64,000 nt of DNA from Przewalskia tangutica (Eukaryota; Streptophyta; Magnoliopsida; Solanales; Solanaceae). The DNA lies in NCBI GenBank assembly GCA_029844215.1, contig CM056724.1, positions 73,737,093-73,801,092 on the forward strand. Reading direction: 5' to 3'. The translations under genes and the position numbers were made by a program. Positions 32,422-45,214 of this stretch are shown here, in pieces; the first letter of the stretch is position 1, and the number at the start of each line of letters is the position of its first letter. The notes below the pieces were generated by a model, which saw only the letters and a list, made by a program, of their open reading frames with translations, searched no databases and had not been told where the DNA came from.

Positions 32422-34829
32422 TGTCACGACCCATTTCGGGGCCCGTGACTGGTGCCTTACCCGGGCACCCAAGTAGTCATACATCAGAGAAAATCAGCGG
32501 AATATAAAAACAAGACATGAAACAATGTAAATTAAGACACAATTTATCTGAGAAAGTCGTCTTTCGGCATATATAAATAAACCAAAATCGCAACATATCC
32601 CAATCGCATAATAGGACTACAGACCTATAAGGAAGTAAACAACTATGGCGGGACAGGGCCCCGCCATACCCTGAATGTACAAAACTATCTACACAACAGG
32701 GAGATCATACCAAAAAGTCGAGCCTCCAGAGAAGGTGGAGCTCCTGACACCAAAGCAAAAGATCCTAAGAATGCGGATCTAGCACCTGCTTTCCCTTACA
32801 TGTGGCATGAACGCAGCCCCCCGAAGGAGGTCAGTACAACAGGTACTAAGTATGTGAAACTGTAAAGTACTTAAATGAAATCATATCATTTTAAAACCAA
32901 TTTTACAAATATGCACGAAACAACTAATGTAACGCACATAGTGCACATCATAAACAAGAGCAACAATAGGTAAATCAGAATAGTCTTTTCTAGGCCGCGA
33001 ATGATCAAGCGGGCCAATCGCCCATAGTATCATTATGCATGCCTAATCTCGACTCGTAGTCCGCATAGGCCACCTAGGCCCGCATGATGTATTCCTCGCA
33101 TCGAGGGTAGCTACTCCCCGGCATCGTCCTGGACTCGTAGTCCGCATAGCCACATAGACCGCATGAGGTATAACCCCGCACACTAACCTGGAACTATCGT
33201 TTCTCCGCATAGGTCCCCTGGACCCGCATGAGGTATTCTCGAATCATGGTCCTGCATCACCGAGTCTACCCCAGACGGAGGCGCCAACCCGTATCATGTC
33301 AAGAGGTGAGTGATATAATACTAACGTAACCGCTTATCGTTAAACAACATAAGCACAACAAGAATACCCTCTTATACACGCGTTACAAGACACTAACACA
33401 CATAGCATCATAATATGTCTACTCATCAAACCATCTTATTATACTTTCCAGAAATCAATACAAGTCTTTTATAAACGCATAAGTAAACTGTTCCTTTTAT
33501 CTGTCTTAAGTAGTTATACCTAACTTCCCATAAAGCTAGTATAACTCTTAAGCTTTTTGTTTTAAAAACAATATCCTTCTTCTTTCAAAAATGATTTATA
33601 ATTCTTTTGAAAGACTTCAAGATTCTTATTATTCAGGCTTAAGTCAAAAGACATTGCAGTAAAACTACGTTCAGTTAACACACGTACGTCTACCGTACTA
33701 TATATATATATTTTAAAAATATCATGCTCAAGAGTATAGGAAGAATCACATACCTTCTCGGCGAAATCCACCTGCCAAGTCGAATATGTCGCGCGCAGAG
33801 TATCGACCTATAATAGTCAAATACGTCTATCAACGTCTAGACTACTCTGTAGAAAGTTCTAAGCAGAGGGTTCTCTATTCTACGGAAAATTGGGCAGCAC
33901 TTCCCTACCCGTCAAGCTACCCAAGTCTACTGTAAATACAGTCCTATGTAAGTACAGTTTAATTCTTCTTCTGTTATACCCTTCTACTGTGATTACAATT
34001 CAATTCTATTCTTTAATATCCTTCTATAACTTATACTCAAGTATTAACTATTCTTATATGTAATATCCAATTACAATAGAAGGACAAGAGTATTTACCTC
34101 GATAAGCCCAAAATTATCCAAGTTATATGTCGATCCTGAGCAAGGTTTAGCTCCTAATTTGCACGCTCCGATAGCTCCAATAACCCTTAGAAGTTTCTAA
34201 CAACTTCTACTTAAATACTAAAAGGGATTTGGGGCTAGGGTATTTTGGAATAGTAACTATACTTGGAAGACAACTTTCTACTAGGGGGGGGAGGTACTCG
34301 GCCGAAGCCACTAGGCTAGAGGGGGGAGAGGGGTGTTTCGGCTAGGGCTTCCAAGAGGGGGGGGGGGGATGTTTTGAGACTTGGAAGAATGATTTGTGGA
34401 TGAAGAGTTCATCAACTCAAGGGGGGTATTTATAGGGCTTTCAAGGGCTAAGATGAGGGCAAGTGGAGGGCAAGTGGATGGTGGGGATTTGCACAAGTGC
34501 CCCTAGCCCTACTCCACAATTCACTCACAAAATATTGACCCATGGTTTAAGCCTCAATTTCATGCAAACCGTGGCCTCCCTTTGCCGTCCAATGAGGGTG
34601 ACAAGTGTCACCCTCTCGTTGGTCCAAAATGTTTCATCTCTTGGAAAAATCCGCAAAAATAATAAATGACATAGCCGTAATTTTCCCTACGCAAGTTTTG
34701 TAAAACGTTTCGTCGGAAAACCATTCGTTTCGTGAGTTGTGCCCAAATTTCGCCCATAGTGCCTTTCTTAAGGCTAAACTTTTGTACGTACGCCCTTACG
34801 TACATACTCTGGAAATACGGGGTATAACA
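32422..34829 (-). repeat. N2 5' LTR (type A)
   Basis: TGTCACGACCC to GGGGTATAACA, 2408 bp, followed by GAGTA. TATA box at 34427-34434. It keeps longer G runs than the 3' copy (for example near 34284 and 34356). Confidence 0.95.
34427..34434 (-). promoter_or_regulatory. TATA box of N2 5' LTR
   Basis: TATAAATA on the minus strand. Confidence 0.72.
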
Positions 34830-35533
34830 GAGTACTTGGTTTTTAAAAGGAATAATGTTTTACTGATTTCGGAAATCAGAATAAATATCGAACAAACCAC
34901 AGCAGCGCTAATAAAGGGAAATGTGTTGACTAATAAGGTATTATTAAAACCAGTAGAAACCTCCATCTGCATAGAAGCTAAGATGAGACAAAATGATGTT
35001 ACATTTCCTAGATCATGGCTGCTTTAATAAGATTGTATGAACAAGAATAACCTACTCACACATAAGACATATGTTTCTCAAATCATTTTAAAGGAGAATT
35101 ATATCATTAAGTGATTAAAACTATGAACTACGAAGCCTTTCGATAATGAGAAACTTGAGCATTTGGAATTAGGCAAACTTGAACGTTTGAAAAATAATGT
35201 TGTTACTTGATTTTACAAAAGGAAGTGTTTTGGTTTACTTAAAAAGATAGTCACTCTATTTTTATGCTACGGGTATTGTGTGACTTTTGTGAAAGAAACG
35301 GATCTTTTAAAGAGTTATTGTATGAAGTACTTTGGGGATAAAAACCCGAACTTGTTAACATAAAGTACCTTGTGTGAATAACTTGATTGCGTTGGTTTGT
35401 GATAGCCTTGTGATACTTTCTTGTTGATTTGATAAGTAAACATGTTAGGATGCTACGTGTGTTAGTATCTTGTGATGTTGTGTAAAGGGGTTTCCCTTGA
35501 TTGTGCTTGTGTTGTTTAACGATAAGCTGTTAT
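34830..35533 (+). repeat. N1 5' LTR, segment 2
   Basis: Begins with the right GAGTA copy (34830-34834) and continues the N1 LTR (acttggtttttaaaagg..) up to the N6 insertion. The last five bases, GTTAT, are the left TSD of N6. Same sequence as 50370-51065 in the partner LTR. Confidence 0.93.
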
Positions 35534-37952
35534 TGTTATACCCCGTATTTCCAGAGTATGTACGTAAGGGAATACGTACAAAAATGTCTAGCCTTAAAGT
35601 TTAGGCAAAACGTTTTTTTTGGGCACAACTTACAAAACGAATAGTTTTCCGACGAAACGTTTCCACAGCTTTCGTAGGGTAAATTCCGGCTATGCCATTT
35701 CTAATTTTTGCGGATTTTTCCGAGAGACGAAACATTTTGGACCAACGGGAGGGCGACACTTGGCACCCTCCAATTGGTGGACTTCAAATCGTCCATTTGG
35801 ACGAATTGGACTAGCAATGGCACGTTTTTTGTGCCTTGTGCACAAGTCAAGGAGTTGGTAGGATATTTGTGTATAGTTAATCCTCACCCTACACTTGCCT
35901 TGCACTTGTCTTAATCTTGGCCATTGGTTGACCACTTGACCTATAAATACCCTTAAGATGAAGAGTTCTTCATCCACAAAGTTATCTTCCAAGTCTAAAA
36001 ATCCTCTCCTCTCCCTTGAGCCATTTCGTCCCAAACACCTCCCCTTCGAGTAGTTGGCCGAGGCTTCCTCCCTAGCCTAGCCAAAACCTACCCCCTCCCT
36101 TGGTAGGAAAAGTTGCCTTCTTGTATTGTTATAATGCCCAAAATACCTAGCCCAAATACCTTAGTACTTAGTAGAAGTTGTGAAGAACTTCTAAGGTTTC
36201 TGGAGCATACAACTTAGTGAGCAAAACCTTGCTCAGCGACTTTTCTAGGATATTATTGGGCTTACCGAGGTAACTAATCCTAACCCTCTTTTGAATTAGA
36301 GAATACTTATCGTTGTAGTATTAGAATAAGTATTAAATACTTAGAAGAATATCACGAATAGAATTGAATCGTTAGCACCGTAGAAGGTTTAAAAGAAGAA
36401 TAATCAAATTGTACTTACATAGACTGCTTTCACAAAGAGACTTATATAGCTCACCGGTAGGGAAGTACGCCCAACTTTCCATAGAATTGTGAACCCCGCT
36501 TAGAATGACCTTGAGTAGTCTTTGATAGATGTCCGTGACTATTATAGTCGACTCTGCGCGACATATTCAACTTAAGGTGGTTTTCATTGAGAAGGTATGT
36601 GATTCTTCCTAAAGCATGATATTTTACAATATATATAGTACTAGACGCATACGTGTTAACTAAAATATAACTACGGCAATGTCTTTGACTTAAGCCTGAA
36701 TAATACTTACGAATGCCTCACGCTTAATCCTCGAATAACACTTACAGAATGCCTCACGCTTAAGCCCTAATAATAAAAATCAAAACATTTCATAAGAATA
36801 TCGAATCATTTTTAATGTAAGAGAACTAATCGGTTTTAAAATGTGCTTAAGAGTTATACTATCTTTATGGGAAGTTAAGTATAACCACTTAAGATTGATA
36901 AAAGAAACAAGTTTGCCTATGTGTTTATAATGCACTTATGTTGAATTGTGAAAAGAATAATAAGATGGTTTGATAAGTAGACATGATATGATGTTATGTG
37001 TTAGTATCTTGTAACGCTTGTATAAGAGAGTATCCTTGTTGTGCTTATGTTTATTAAAGATAAGTTGTTATGTTAGTGTACCATCACTCACCTCTTGAGA
37101 TGATACCGGGGTTGCCGCCTCCGACGCGGGTAGACTCGGTGATGCAGGACCATGATTCGAGAATACCTCATGCGGTCCAGGGGCCTATGCGAGCTACGAG
37201 TTCCGTGTTAGTATGCGGGTTATGCCTCACGCGGTCTATGTGCCATGCGACAACGAGTCCAGACGATGCCGAGGAGCTACCCTCGACGCGGGTTATACCT
37301 CACGCGCCCACGTGAGTGGCCCATGCGACTCGGAGTCCAGGATTAGGCTTGCAGAGTGATAATACGGCGAGTGGCCCCGCTTCAATCATTCGCAGCTCAG
37401 AAAAGACCTATTACGCTTTACCTATTGTTGCTCTTGTTTGTGATGTGGCACTATGCGCGTTCCTTGATTGCTTCATACATATTTGTAAACTGGTTTTAAA
37501 AAGTGTTATGATTTCATTTAAGTACTTTACGCTTCACATACTTAGTACTGTTGTAATCGACCTTCCTGGGCCGCTGCTCATGCCGCAGGGGCAAGCAGTG
37601 CTAGATCCACATTCTTAGGATCTCTACGTTGGTGTGAGCTCCATCTTTTCCGAGGCTCTACTTTTGGGTATGATCTCCTGTTGTAGATAGTTTTGTATGC
37701 CAGTGGTATGGCGGGCCCCGTCCCGCCATAGTTGTATATTTCTTAGAGGTCTCAGTAGTCATGTTGTACAAAGGTTTGGATGTAATCGCTAAACCATGTT
37801 TATATATATATGCCGAAAGGCGATGTTTTCTCACATAAATCGTGTCTTATTTTATAAACTGTTTCATGTCTTGTTTATATTTCCTGATTACTCGATGTAT
37901 GACTACTGGGTGCCCTGCAGAGGCACTACCACGCCCCGAACGGGTCGTGACA
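35534..37952 (+). repeat. N6 5' LTR (type A)
   Basis: TGTTATACCCCG to GGGTCGTGACA, 2419 bp; partner at 42803-45214. TATA at 35942-35949. Contains three diverged copies of a 32-35-bp repeat around 36695-36780 (aatgcctcacgcttaa). Confidence 0.95.
35942..35949 (+). promoter_or_regulatory. TATA box of N6 5' LTR
   Basis: TATAAATA followed by a C-rich leader. Confidence 0.75.
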
Positions 37953-37956
37953 AAAG

Positions 37957-37967
37957 TGGTATCGAGC
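37957..37967 (+). other. Primer binding site of N6
   Basis: TGGTATCGAGC, again lacking the A of CAG. Confidence 0.85.
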
Positions 37968-38012
37968 GATTAATCATCGGAAAGTGTCTACGCACCGTAT
38001 CTAGTAGAGTCT

Positions 38013-38043
38013 TTATTATCTGTGTTGCACCACACCAATAATC
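38013..38043 (+). other. Leader hairpin of N6, loop altered
   Basis: Arms TATTATC..GTG and CACACCAATAATC are present, but the loop reads TTGCAC instead of TTGTGCAC. It is the only copy without GTGCAC. Confidence 0.55.
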
Positions 38044-38150
38044 GTGAGGCTATAGGATATTTAGGATTGGTTTCATTTTTCATTCCGAGATGGTGCTTTA
38101 GAGTCGTGTTATAGGTTGGACCCTCTAACGTATTCCTTTCTGTAATGATT

Positions 38151-39440
38151 ATGCCTCCACGTAAGGCAACCCGGCCCGTATGGCGGCAAGGCAGAGGAGT
38201 CGCTAGCAGACACCCAGAGTCACGAGGGCTCGTGCCCGCCTATACCAGAGACGGCGAGTTCTATGACGCCGCCAAACAAAGAGAGACCACAGTACCCACA
38301 CCTCCCGTCCCACACCGGGCGGAGGAGTTAGGGTACAAGGAGACGGCCCACTATTGGCTAAAGTCAGGCCCGACACGAGGAGAGATCGACGCGCGCCCAG
38401 CCTCCCAGCCCAGTCGCACTCCGTGGTACACCCGAGGCGTATAGTTTGAGACTACGAGATTTCGAGTCAGAGCCCGCCAGAGTTTTACTGGTCGAGGCCG
38501 GAGGATGATCCGCAGGAGTTCATCCGTCGCCACAGAGAATCATGAGGTGATCAAGGCCTCGAGACGAGTCCGTGACCTTGTTCGCATCGGCCGCGTGATA
38601 CCGCAATGATTGGTTTGATTCACGGAGTTATCCCGGGAGAGCACGCGTCCCCGCCTACTGGGATGAGTTCTCGAGGCTTTCCTCACTCACTTCTTGCCTC
38701 CACAGATGGCGAGGGCGCGGTGATAGATTTTTACCATCGAGGCAGAGGACGCACTTTCGTGGAGTACAATGTCGAGTTTGATTCATCGCTCGATATGTCC
38801 CAAAGATTGGTAGCAGATATGGAGGATAGGTGCACCGCTATGTCACCGCTAGACGACTATATGGCCGAAGTCACGTGCGGTGTTTCTTCCACCGTATGGA
38901 CATTACCGCATGCAGCTCACGCCTGACGCGGCGAGCGCAGAGGTCGACGAGTGGACGATGCAAAGCAGGTTAAGGCCGTGACGGAGGGTCTTCTCGTGGT
39001 TATCGTGGGCGGCCTCGCAGTTAGCCTAGATTCGCACCACACCAGCTCAGAGCACTCGCACCGCCCTCAAGACACCAGAGTTTTCGAGGGCGCACTGAGG
39101 CCCTGTGGCTTCGACGCCCGTAGTAGCAGAGGTATCGCCGACGGGACCACCCCAGTGTGGCTGATGCAGATCCCATTACGGGAAGTGTGGTACTACTTTT
39201 GAGCTTGTTACGCCAGGGCCAGCAGGTCACTTTCCGAGGGATCCGTCCGACCGGGGCGCTGGTGGTAGGCTCACCAGTTCGTTGCCGCTTCATCATCTCC
39301 TGATTACTCGCCCGAGGCGTGGTACTCGCCGCCAGGTCGCGCAGAGGTCAGGCTCGTCCGCCTAGCGGTCCTCGAACCGCATTTATGCTTTCTCCACCGA
39401 CAGGATCGTGAGGCCTCACCGATGTCGCCGCAGTACCTTA
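38151..39440 (+). pseudogene. gag: N6 gag
   Basis: Starts MPPRKATRPVWRQGRG at 38151. Capsid pieces are at 38606-38926 (MIGLIHGVIPGEHA, HSLLAS, VEYNVEFDSSLDMSQRLVADMEDR). A zinc-knuckle region at about 39153-39245 keeps a Cys-rich order but not a clean CCHC as read. It precedes the protease as in N2 and N7. Multiple frameshifts. Confidence 0.82.
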
Positions 39441-39444
39441 TCGC

Positions 39445-39880
39445 TCGGTTTGATGTGTATGCTTTGATAGATCCGGTTCTACTGGCCCTATATATCTCCT
39501 TGTTGCTAGTAGGATAGGGATAGAGCCCGAGTCCATAGACTTTTCGAGGTAGCTACGCCTGGGTGATTCGGTGGCTCGGCGGGTATAGAGCTTGTCCTGT
39601 GACCATTTACAGTCGTCGGACCCTAGCCGACTTGGTAGAGTTGGAGATGATTGACTTCGACGTGATTATGGGGATGGATTGGCTAGCTTCTTGCTACGCC
39701 AATGTAGACTGCAGAGAGAGAGTAGTACGGTTCCAGTTTCTGCGAGCCATTGGTTGGAGTGGGAGCACTCAGACGCCGGCGGTAGGTTTATTTCCTACCT
39801 CAAGGCTAGGAAGATGGTGCGAAGGGTATATCTACCATCTCGTTCGTGTTTGATATCGAGGTCGCAGCGCATTTTCAATC
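39445..39880 (+). pseudogene. pol: N6 pol: protease
   Basis: DVYALIDP near 39451, with the GST of the active site lost to an indel. Then FDVIMGMDWLASFLL in one frame and ANVDCRERVVRFQF in the 39563-39853 ORF. Aspartic protease of the chromovirus polyprotein, frameshifted. Confidence 0.82.
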
Positions 39881-39899
39881 ACCCCAGTGAGTCGAGAGT

Positions 39900-40640
39900 T
39901 CCCAGACGTGTTTCCAGACGACCTCCCGGGTATCCCTCCTGAGAGGGAGATCGAGTTTTGTATAGATGTGTTGCAAGACACTCGGCCTATTTCCATTCCG
40001 CCATACGTAATGGCACCGCCGAGTTGAGAGAGTCAAGGACCACCGAGAGATTTCTTTGGAGAAGCGGTTTTATCGACCTAGTGTATCTCCGGGGCGCCGA
40101 TTGTTCGTGAAAAAGAAGGGCGACGCCGCGCATGTGTTGACTACAGCGGTGAACAAGGTGACCATTAAGAACGATACCCCTTCCTGTGATTGATGATTTA
40201 TTCGACCATTGCAGGTGCGAGATGTTTTCCAAGATTGACCGCGATCGCTATCATCAAAGTGCGAGTCGAGAGGTGGATGTCCCTAGATCGCATTCGACCG
40301 CAGACGCATTATGAGTTCGTGGTCATGTCTTTGGTTGACCAATGCTCCGCGGTATTCATGGATTTGATGAACCGAGTGTTCAAACCATTTTTGGACACGC
40401 TTGTGATAGTGTTCATTGATGATATCTTGGTTTATTCTCGCCAGAGCAGAGTACGCGAGCATTTGAGGATCTTGTGATTCTCGAGACCAGATTATACGCC
40501 AAGTTTTCCAAATGTGAGTTTTGTTGACTTGATGGCATTTCTTGGGCATATTGTCGGCTGATGGCATTCGAGTTGATATGGCCAAGATCGAGGCGCCAGA
40601 CTTGCCTAGACCTACTACTCCGGCAGAGGTTCGCAGCTCG
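39900..40640 (+). pseudogene. pol: N6 pol: reverse transcriptase
   Basis: An N-terminal stretch at about 39951 encodes IEFCIDVLQDTRPISIPPY. The catalytic box FIDDILVYS has FIDD at 40412-40423, inside the 40190-40477 ORF. AKFSKCEF follows near 40500 with a frame change. Frameshifted Ty3/gypsy RT. Confidence 0.85.
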
Positions 40641-41170
40641 GGCCTTGCAGATATTATCGGCGTTCAGAGAGAAGTTTGCTTCTATCTTCGCACCATTGAC
40701 TAGGCCGACTCGTAGGCAGCCAAGTTTCGCGGATCGATGCTTGGAGCGTGGTTTCCATTCTTGAAAGAGAGACCGACGACCGCCTCGCTTCTTACTCTTC
40801 CGCAGGGTCCAGATGGTTATGTCGTACGTATGCGTCGGGCATCGGGTTGGGATGTGTTGATGCAGCATGGCGGGGTTATAGCATATGCATCCCGACACCA
40901 AGAAACACGAGGAACTACCCCACCCATGATTTGGAGTTGGCGGGTGATTCACGCCAAGATCTGGAGGCACTATTTGTATGGGGTTCACGTGGATATTTTT
41001 TACACCACAAGAGCCTCCAAAGATATCTTCACCAGAGGAGCCGAACTTACGAGGGACGGTGGTTAGAGTTGCTTAAGGATTACGATGTTGATATCCCGTA
41101 CCACCCGGGAAGGCCAATGTTGTGGCGGATGCCTTAGTCGTAGGTCGATGGGAGCCTATCGGATGTGCAG
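40641..41170 (+). pseudogene. pol: N6 pol: RNase H
   Basis: KIWRHYLYGVHVDI and WLELLKDYDVDIPYHPG in ORFs at 40737-41137. These are the same motifs as N2 RNase H, split over two frames. Confidence 0.83.
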
Positions 41171-41389
41171 CTAGAGAGGAGGACATGGTTCGTGATTTGC
41201 ATCGATTAGCGAGCCTTGTGTCCGCTTGATTGATTCCGATAGCGATGGGTTAGAGTTCGTGAGGTTGCCGAGTCTTCCATCGCCGAGCGAAGAGGCAAGA
41301 GGCAGCTCGAGGATCCACTTTGATTCGATATCGTGATACAACTCTTCGTGAGGGCAAGGGTCCTTTTGAGGTAGCACGATGGGGTGCTA

Positions 41390-42473
41390 AGGTTTGAGGG
41401 CGATTGTGTGTTCCAGATGTTTCGTGACTTGGCAGTTCTGGGGAAGCACACAAGCGTTACTCTATCCATCCGGGTCGATCAAGATGTACCACGACCTTAG
41501 ATCCGTATTGGTGGATGGCTCAAGAGGACGTTGCAGTTCGTAGCTCAATGCCCGTGGTTGCGGCAGAGCAGAGCACCGCAGGCCCGTGGTTTGTTACGCA
41601 TTGAGATCCCGACCTGGAAGTGGGAGGTAATCAACATAGACTTCATCACAGGATTACCTCGCACTCGGAGGAGACATGATTCTATATGGGTTATCGCCGG
41701 TGATCGACGAAATCAGCCCACTTTCTTCCAGTCAGGACGACGTTTTCGTCCGAGGATTATGCCGAACTTTACATCCGAGAGATCGCCGATCGCATGGAGT
41801 CCCTACTTCGATCATATCGCATGCAGGAGCCTGGGCTTCACGCTAACTTCGGAGGTCCTTCCAGGGGTTTAGGACGCAGTGAGCCCGAGCATCGCATTTC
41901 ATCCACGCATGCATCGACAGCAGAGCGCACTATCCGCACTCGAGGATATGCCGCGAGCCCGTGTTATTGACTTCAGTGGTAGTTGGGAGGATCATTTGCC
42001 TCTAGTTGAGTTCGCGTATAATAATAGCTACCACTCCAAAGATTCGGATGGCGCCATGAGGCCTTGTATGGGAGGAAGTGCAGATCGCCTATAGGTTGGT
42101 TCGATGTGGGCGAGGTGCGGCTAGTGGGACCAGATTTGGTACAAAGCAGTGGATAAGGTGAAGCTTATCCGAGAGCGCTATCGACACTCGAGTCGCATGT
42201 AAGTCGATGCAGATCATCGTCGTCGTGATCTTGAGTTCGAGGTTCATGATTGGGTTTTCCAGCGTGTCACCCATGGCGGTGTGATGAGATTCGGAAGAAG
42301 GGGAAACTCATTTCAGGTACATTGGGCCATTTCAGATTGTCCGCAGGTAGGCAAGGTTGCCTACGAGTTGGATCTGCCGTCCGACCGGAGGCAAAGGCAT
42401 CCGGTTTTTCACGTATCTACGCCGGCGAGATGTACGGGATCCATCTAGTGGTACACCCGATTGACGATGTCCA
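41390..42473 (+). pseudogene. pol: N6 pol: integrase (zinc finger, core, C-terminal module)
   Basis: Zinc-finger DNA at 41461-41572 (SIRVDQDVPRP-like pieces, FVAQCPWLRQ, one Cys position changed as read). The core start NIDFITGLPRTRRRHDSIWVI is in the 41531-41872 ORF. The core end WEDHLPLVEFAYNNSYHS is in 41879-42094. The C-terminal module has GHFRL near 42320 and IHLVVHPIDDVQ at 42477. Frameshifted. Confidence 0.83.
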
Positions 42474-42698
42474 GTGACCGAGGGGTTATCGTATGAGGAG
42501 ATTCCCATAGCGATAGTCGATCGTCGGGTTAGCGCTGCGGACCAAGGACGTGGCTTCACAAAGTCTTGTGGCGAACGAGCTCGGGAGGAGATGACGTGGG
42601 AAGCCGGCGAGGACATGAGGCGGAAGTATCCTCACCTATTCCCACACCTCCGTAAATTCACTTTCCTACTTGTAAATTTTCGTTATTGTTTCGCCTAA
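42474..42698 (+). pseudogene. pol: N6 pol: chromodomain
   Basis: TEGLSYEEIPIAIVDRRV, then a frame slip, then EEMTWEAGEDMRRKYPHLFPH. The same C-terminal chromodomain as N2 (5249-5458). Confidence 0.83.
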
Positions 42699-42772
42699 GT
42701 GTTGCTCGTGGCCGTGTGGCATTTACAATTGTTTAAGTTATGAAGAATCTTATCGTTAATCGTCTTGGAAGG

Positions 42773-42790
42773 AACATTCGGACGAATGTT
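42773..42790 (+). other. Conserved pre-PPT hairpin of N6
   Basis: AACATTCG, loop GA (one G fewer than in N1 and N4), CGAATGTT. Confidence 0.7.
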
Positions 42791-42791
42791 T

Positions 42792-42802
42792 GGCGAGGAG
42801 AA
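42792..42802 (+). other. Polypurine tract of N6, degraded
   Basis: GGCGAGGAGAA before the 3' LTR; a C interrupts the purines, unlike the other copies. Confidence 0.7.
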
Positions 42803-45214
42803 TGTTATACCTCAGATTTCCGCAGTATGTACGTAAGTGGAATACGCATAAAAAGTCTAGCCTTAAAGTTTAGGCAAAACGTTTTTTTGGGCACAACTCA
42901 CAAAACGAATAGTTTTCCGACGAAACGCTTCCACACTTTCGTAGGTAAATTCCGCTATGCCATTTCTAATTTTGGCGGATTTTTCCGAGAGACGAACATT
43001 TTGGACCAACGGAGGGCGACACTTGGCACCCTCCAATTGGTGGACTTCAAATCGTCCATTTGGACGAATTGGACTAGCAATGGCACGTTTTTGTGCCTTG
43101 TGCACAAGTCAAGAGTTGGTAGGATATTTGTGTATAGTTAATCCTCACCCTACACTTGCCTTGCACTTGTCTTAATCTTGGCCATTGGTTGGCCACTTCG
43201 ACCTATAAATACCCCTTAAGATGAAGAGTTCTTCATCCACAAAGTTATCTTCCAAGTCTAAAAATCCTCTCCTCTCCTCGAGCCATTTCGTCCCAAACAC
43301 CTCCCTTCGAGTAGTTGGCCGAGGCTTCCTCCCCCCTAGCCTAGCCAAAACCTACCCCCCCGCCCGTGGTAGGAAAAGTTGCCTTCTGGTATTGTTATAA
43401 TGCCCAAAATAAACTAGACCAAATACCTTAGTACTTAGTAGAAGTTGTGAAGAACTTCTAAGATTTCCTGAGCATACAACTTAGGAGCAAAACCTTGCTC
43501 AGCGACTTTTCTAGGATATTATTGGGCTTACAGATGTAACTAATCCTAACCCTCTTTTGAATTAGAGAATACTTAATTTTGTAGTATTAGAATAAGTATT
43601 TAATAATTAGAATTATATCACAGAATAGAATTGAACTGTTACCACCGTAGAAGGGTTTAAAAGAAGAATAATCAAATCAGATTACATAGGACTGTTTTCT
43701 GATGAACTTATATAGCTCACCGGTAGGAAGTACGCCCAACTTTCCATAGAATTGTGAACCTCTGTTTAGAATGACCTTCAGAGTAGTCTTTGATAGATGT
43801 CCGTGACTATTATAGGTGACTCTCTGCGCGACATATTCAACTCGCGGTGGTTTTATTGAGAAGGTATGTGATTCTTCCTAAAGCATGATATTTTACAATA
43901 TATATAGTGCGGAGACGCATACGTGTTAACTAAAATATAACTACGGCAATGTCTTTGACTTAAGCCCGAATAATACTTACGGCAATGCCTCACGGGTTAA
44001 GCCCGAATAACACTTACTAAGAATGCCTCACGCTTAAGCTGAATAATAAAAATCAAAACATTTCATAAGAATCTCGAATCATTTTTAACAAGAGAACTAA
44101 TCGGTTTTTAAAGCGAAGCTTAAGAGTTATACTAGCTTTATGGGAAGTTAAGTATAACCACTTAAGATTGATAAAAGAAACAAGTTTGCCTATGTGTTTA
44201 TAACGGACTTATGTTGAATTGTGAAAAGAATAATAAGATGGTTTGATAAGTAGACATGATATGATGCTATGTGTGTTAGTATCTTGTAACGTTTGTATAA
44301 GAGTATCCTTGTTGTGCTTATGTTGTTTAAAGATAAGTTGTTATGTTAGTGTACCATCACTCACCTCTTGAGATGATACCGGTTGTCGCCTCCGATGCGG
44401 TAGACTCGGTGATGCAGGACCATGATTCGAGAATACCTCATGCGGGTCCAGGGGGCCTATGCGAGCTACGAGTTCCGTGTTAGTATGCGGGTTATGCCTC
44501 ACGCGGTCTATGTGCTACGCGACAACGAGTCCAGACGACGCCGAGTAGCTACCCTCGATGCGGGTTATACCTCACGCGCCCGTGAGTGGCCTATCGGCGG
44601 ACTCGGAGTCCGTGATTAGGCTTGCAGAGTGATAATACGCGAGTGGCCCCGCTCGAATCATTCGCAGCCTAGAAAAGACCTATTACGCTTTACCTATTGT
44701 TGCTCTTGTTTGTGATGTGGCACTATGCGGTTCCTCGATTGCTTCATACATATTTGTAAACTGGTTTTAAAAAGTGTTATGATTTCATTTAAGTACTTTC
44801 TGATTTCACATACTTAGTACTGTTATCGACCTCCTTGGGCCGCGTTCATGCCGCAGTAAGCGGCAAGTGTGCTAGATCCACATTCTTAGGATCTCTACGT
44901 TGGTGTCTGAGCTCCATCTTTTAGGAGGCTCTACTGGGTATGATCTCCTGTTGTAGATAGTTTTGTATGATCGGTATGGCGGGCCCCGTCCCGCCATAGT
45001 TGTATATTTCTTAGAGGTCTGTAGTCATGTTATGCTGTCGGATGTAATCGCTAAACCATGTTTATATATATATGCCGAAAGGCGATGTTTTCTCACATAA
45101 AGCGTGTCTTATTTTATAAACTGTTTCATGTCTTGCTTTATATTTCCGCGATTACTCGATGTATGACTACTTGGGTGCCCTTGGCACGATCCACGCCCCG
45201 AACGGGTCGCGATA
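42803..45214 (+). repeat. N6 3' LTR (type A)
   Basis: Begins TGTTATACCTCAG (diverged start) and ends GGGTCGCGATA; about 2412 bp. TATA at 43204-43211. Confidence 0.9.

Larger units (their letters stand above)
2726..34829 (-). mobile_element. N2: type A Tekay/Del chromovirus, minus strand, gag split by N3
   Basis: A complete element with LTRs at 2726-5110 and 32422-34829, a perfect TSD (GAGTA), PBS, gag, protease, RT, RNase H, integrase, chromodomain and PPT. Internal DNA is 5111-9016 plus 31348-32421, about 5.0 kb. N3 inserted in the gag zinc-knuckle region, so gag is physically cut. It sits in the 5' LTR of N1. It is the best-preserved pol in the window, with one uninterrupted 187-aa protease/linker ORF, but frameshifts elsewhere. 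Confidence 0.95.
35534..45214 (+). mobile_element. N6: type A Tekay/Del chromovirus, plus strand
   Basis: Two 2.4-kb LTRs, PBS (37957), gag, protease, RT, RNase H, integrase, chromodomain and a degraded PPT within 4.85 kb of interior. Left TSD GTTAT; the right side reads GCTTAT before GTTAGTATTATATC, so the right copy and LTR terminus (CGATA for TGACA) are altered. It lies in the N1 5' LTR. Indels are dense across pol. Confidence 0.92.
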
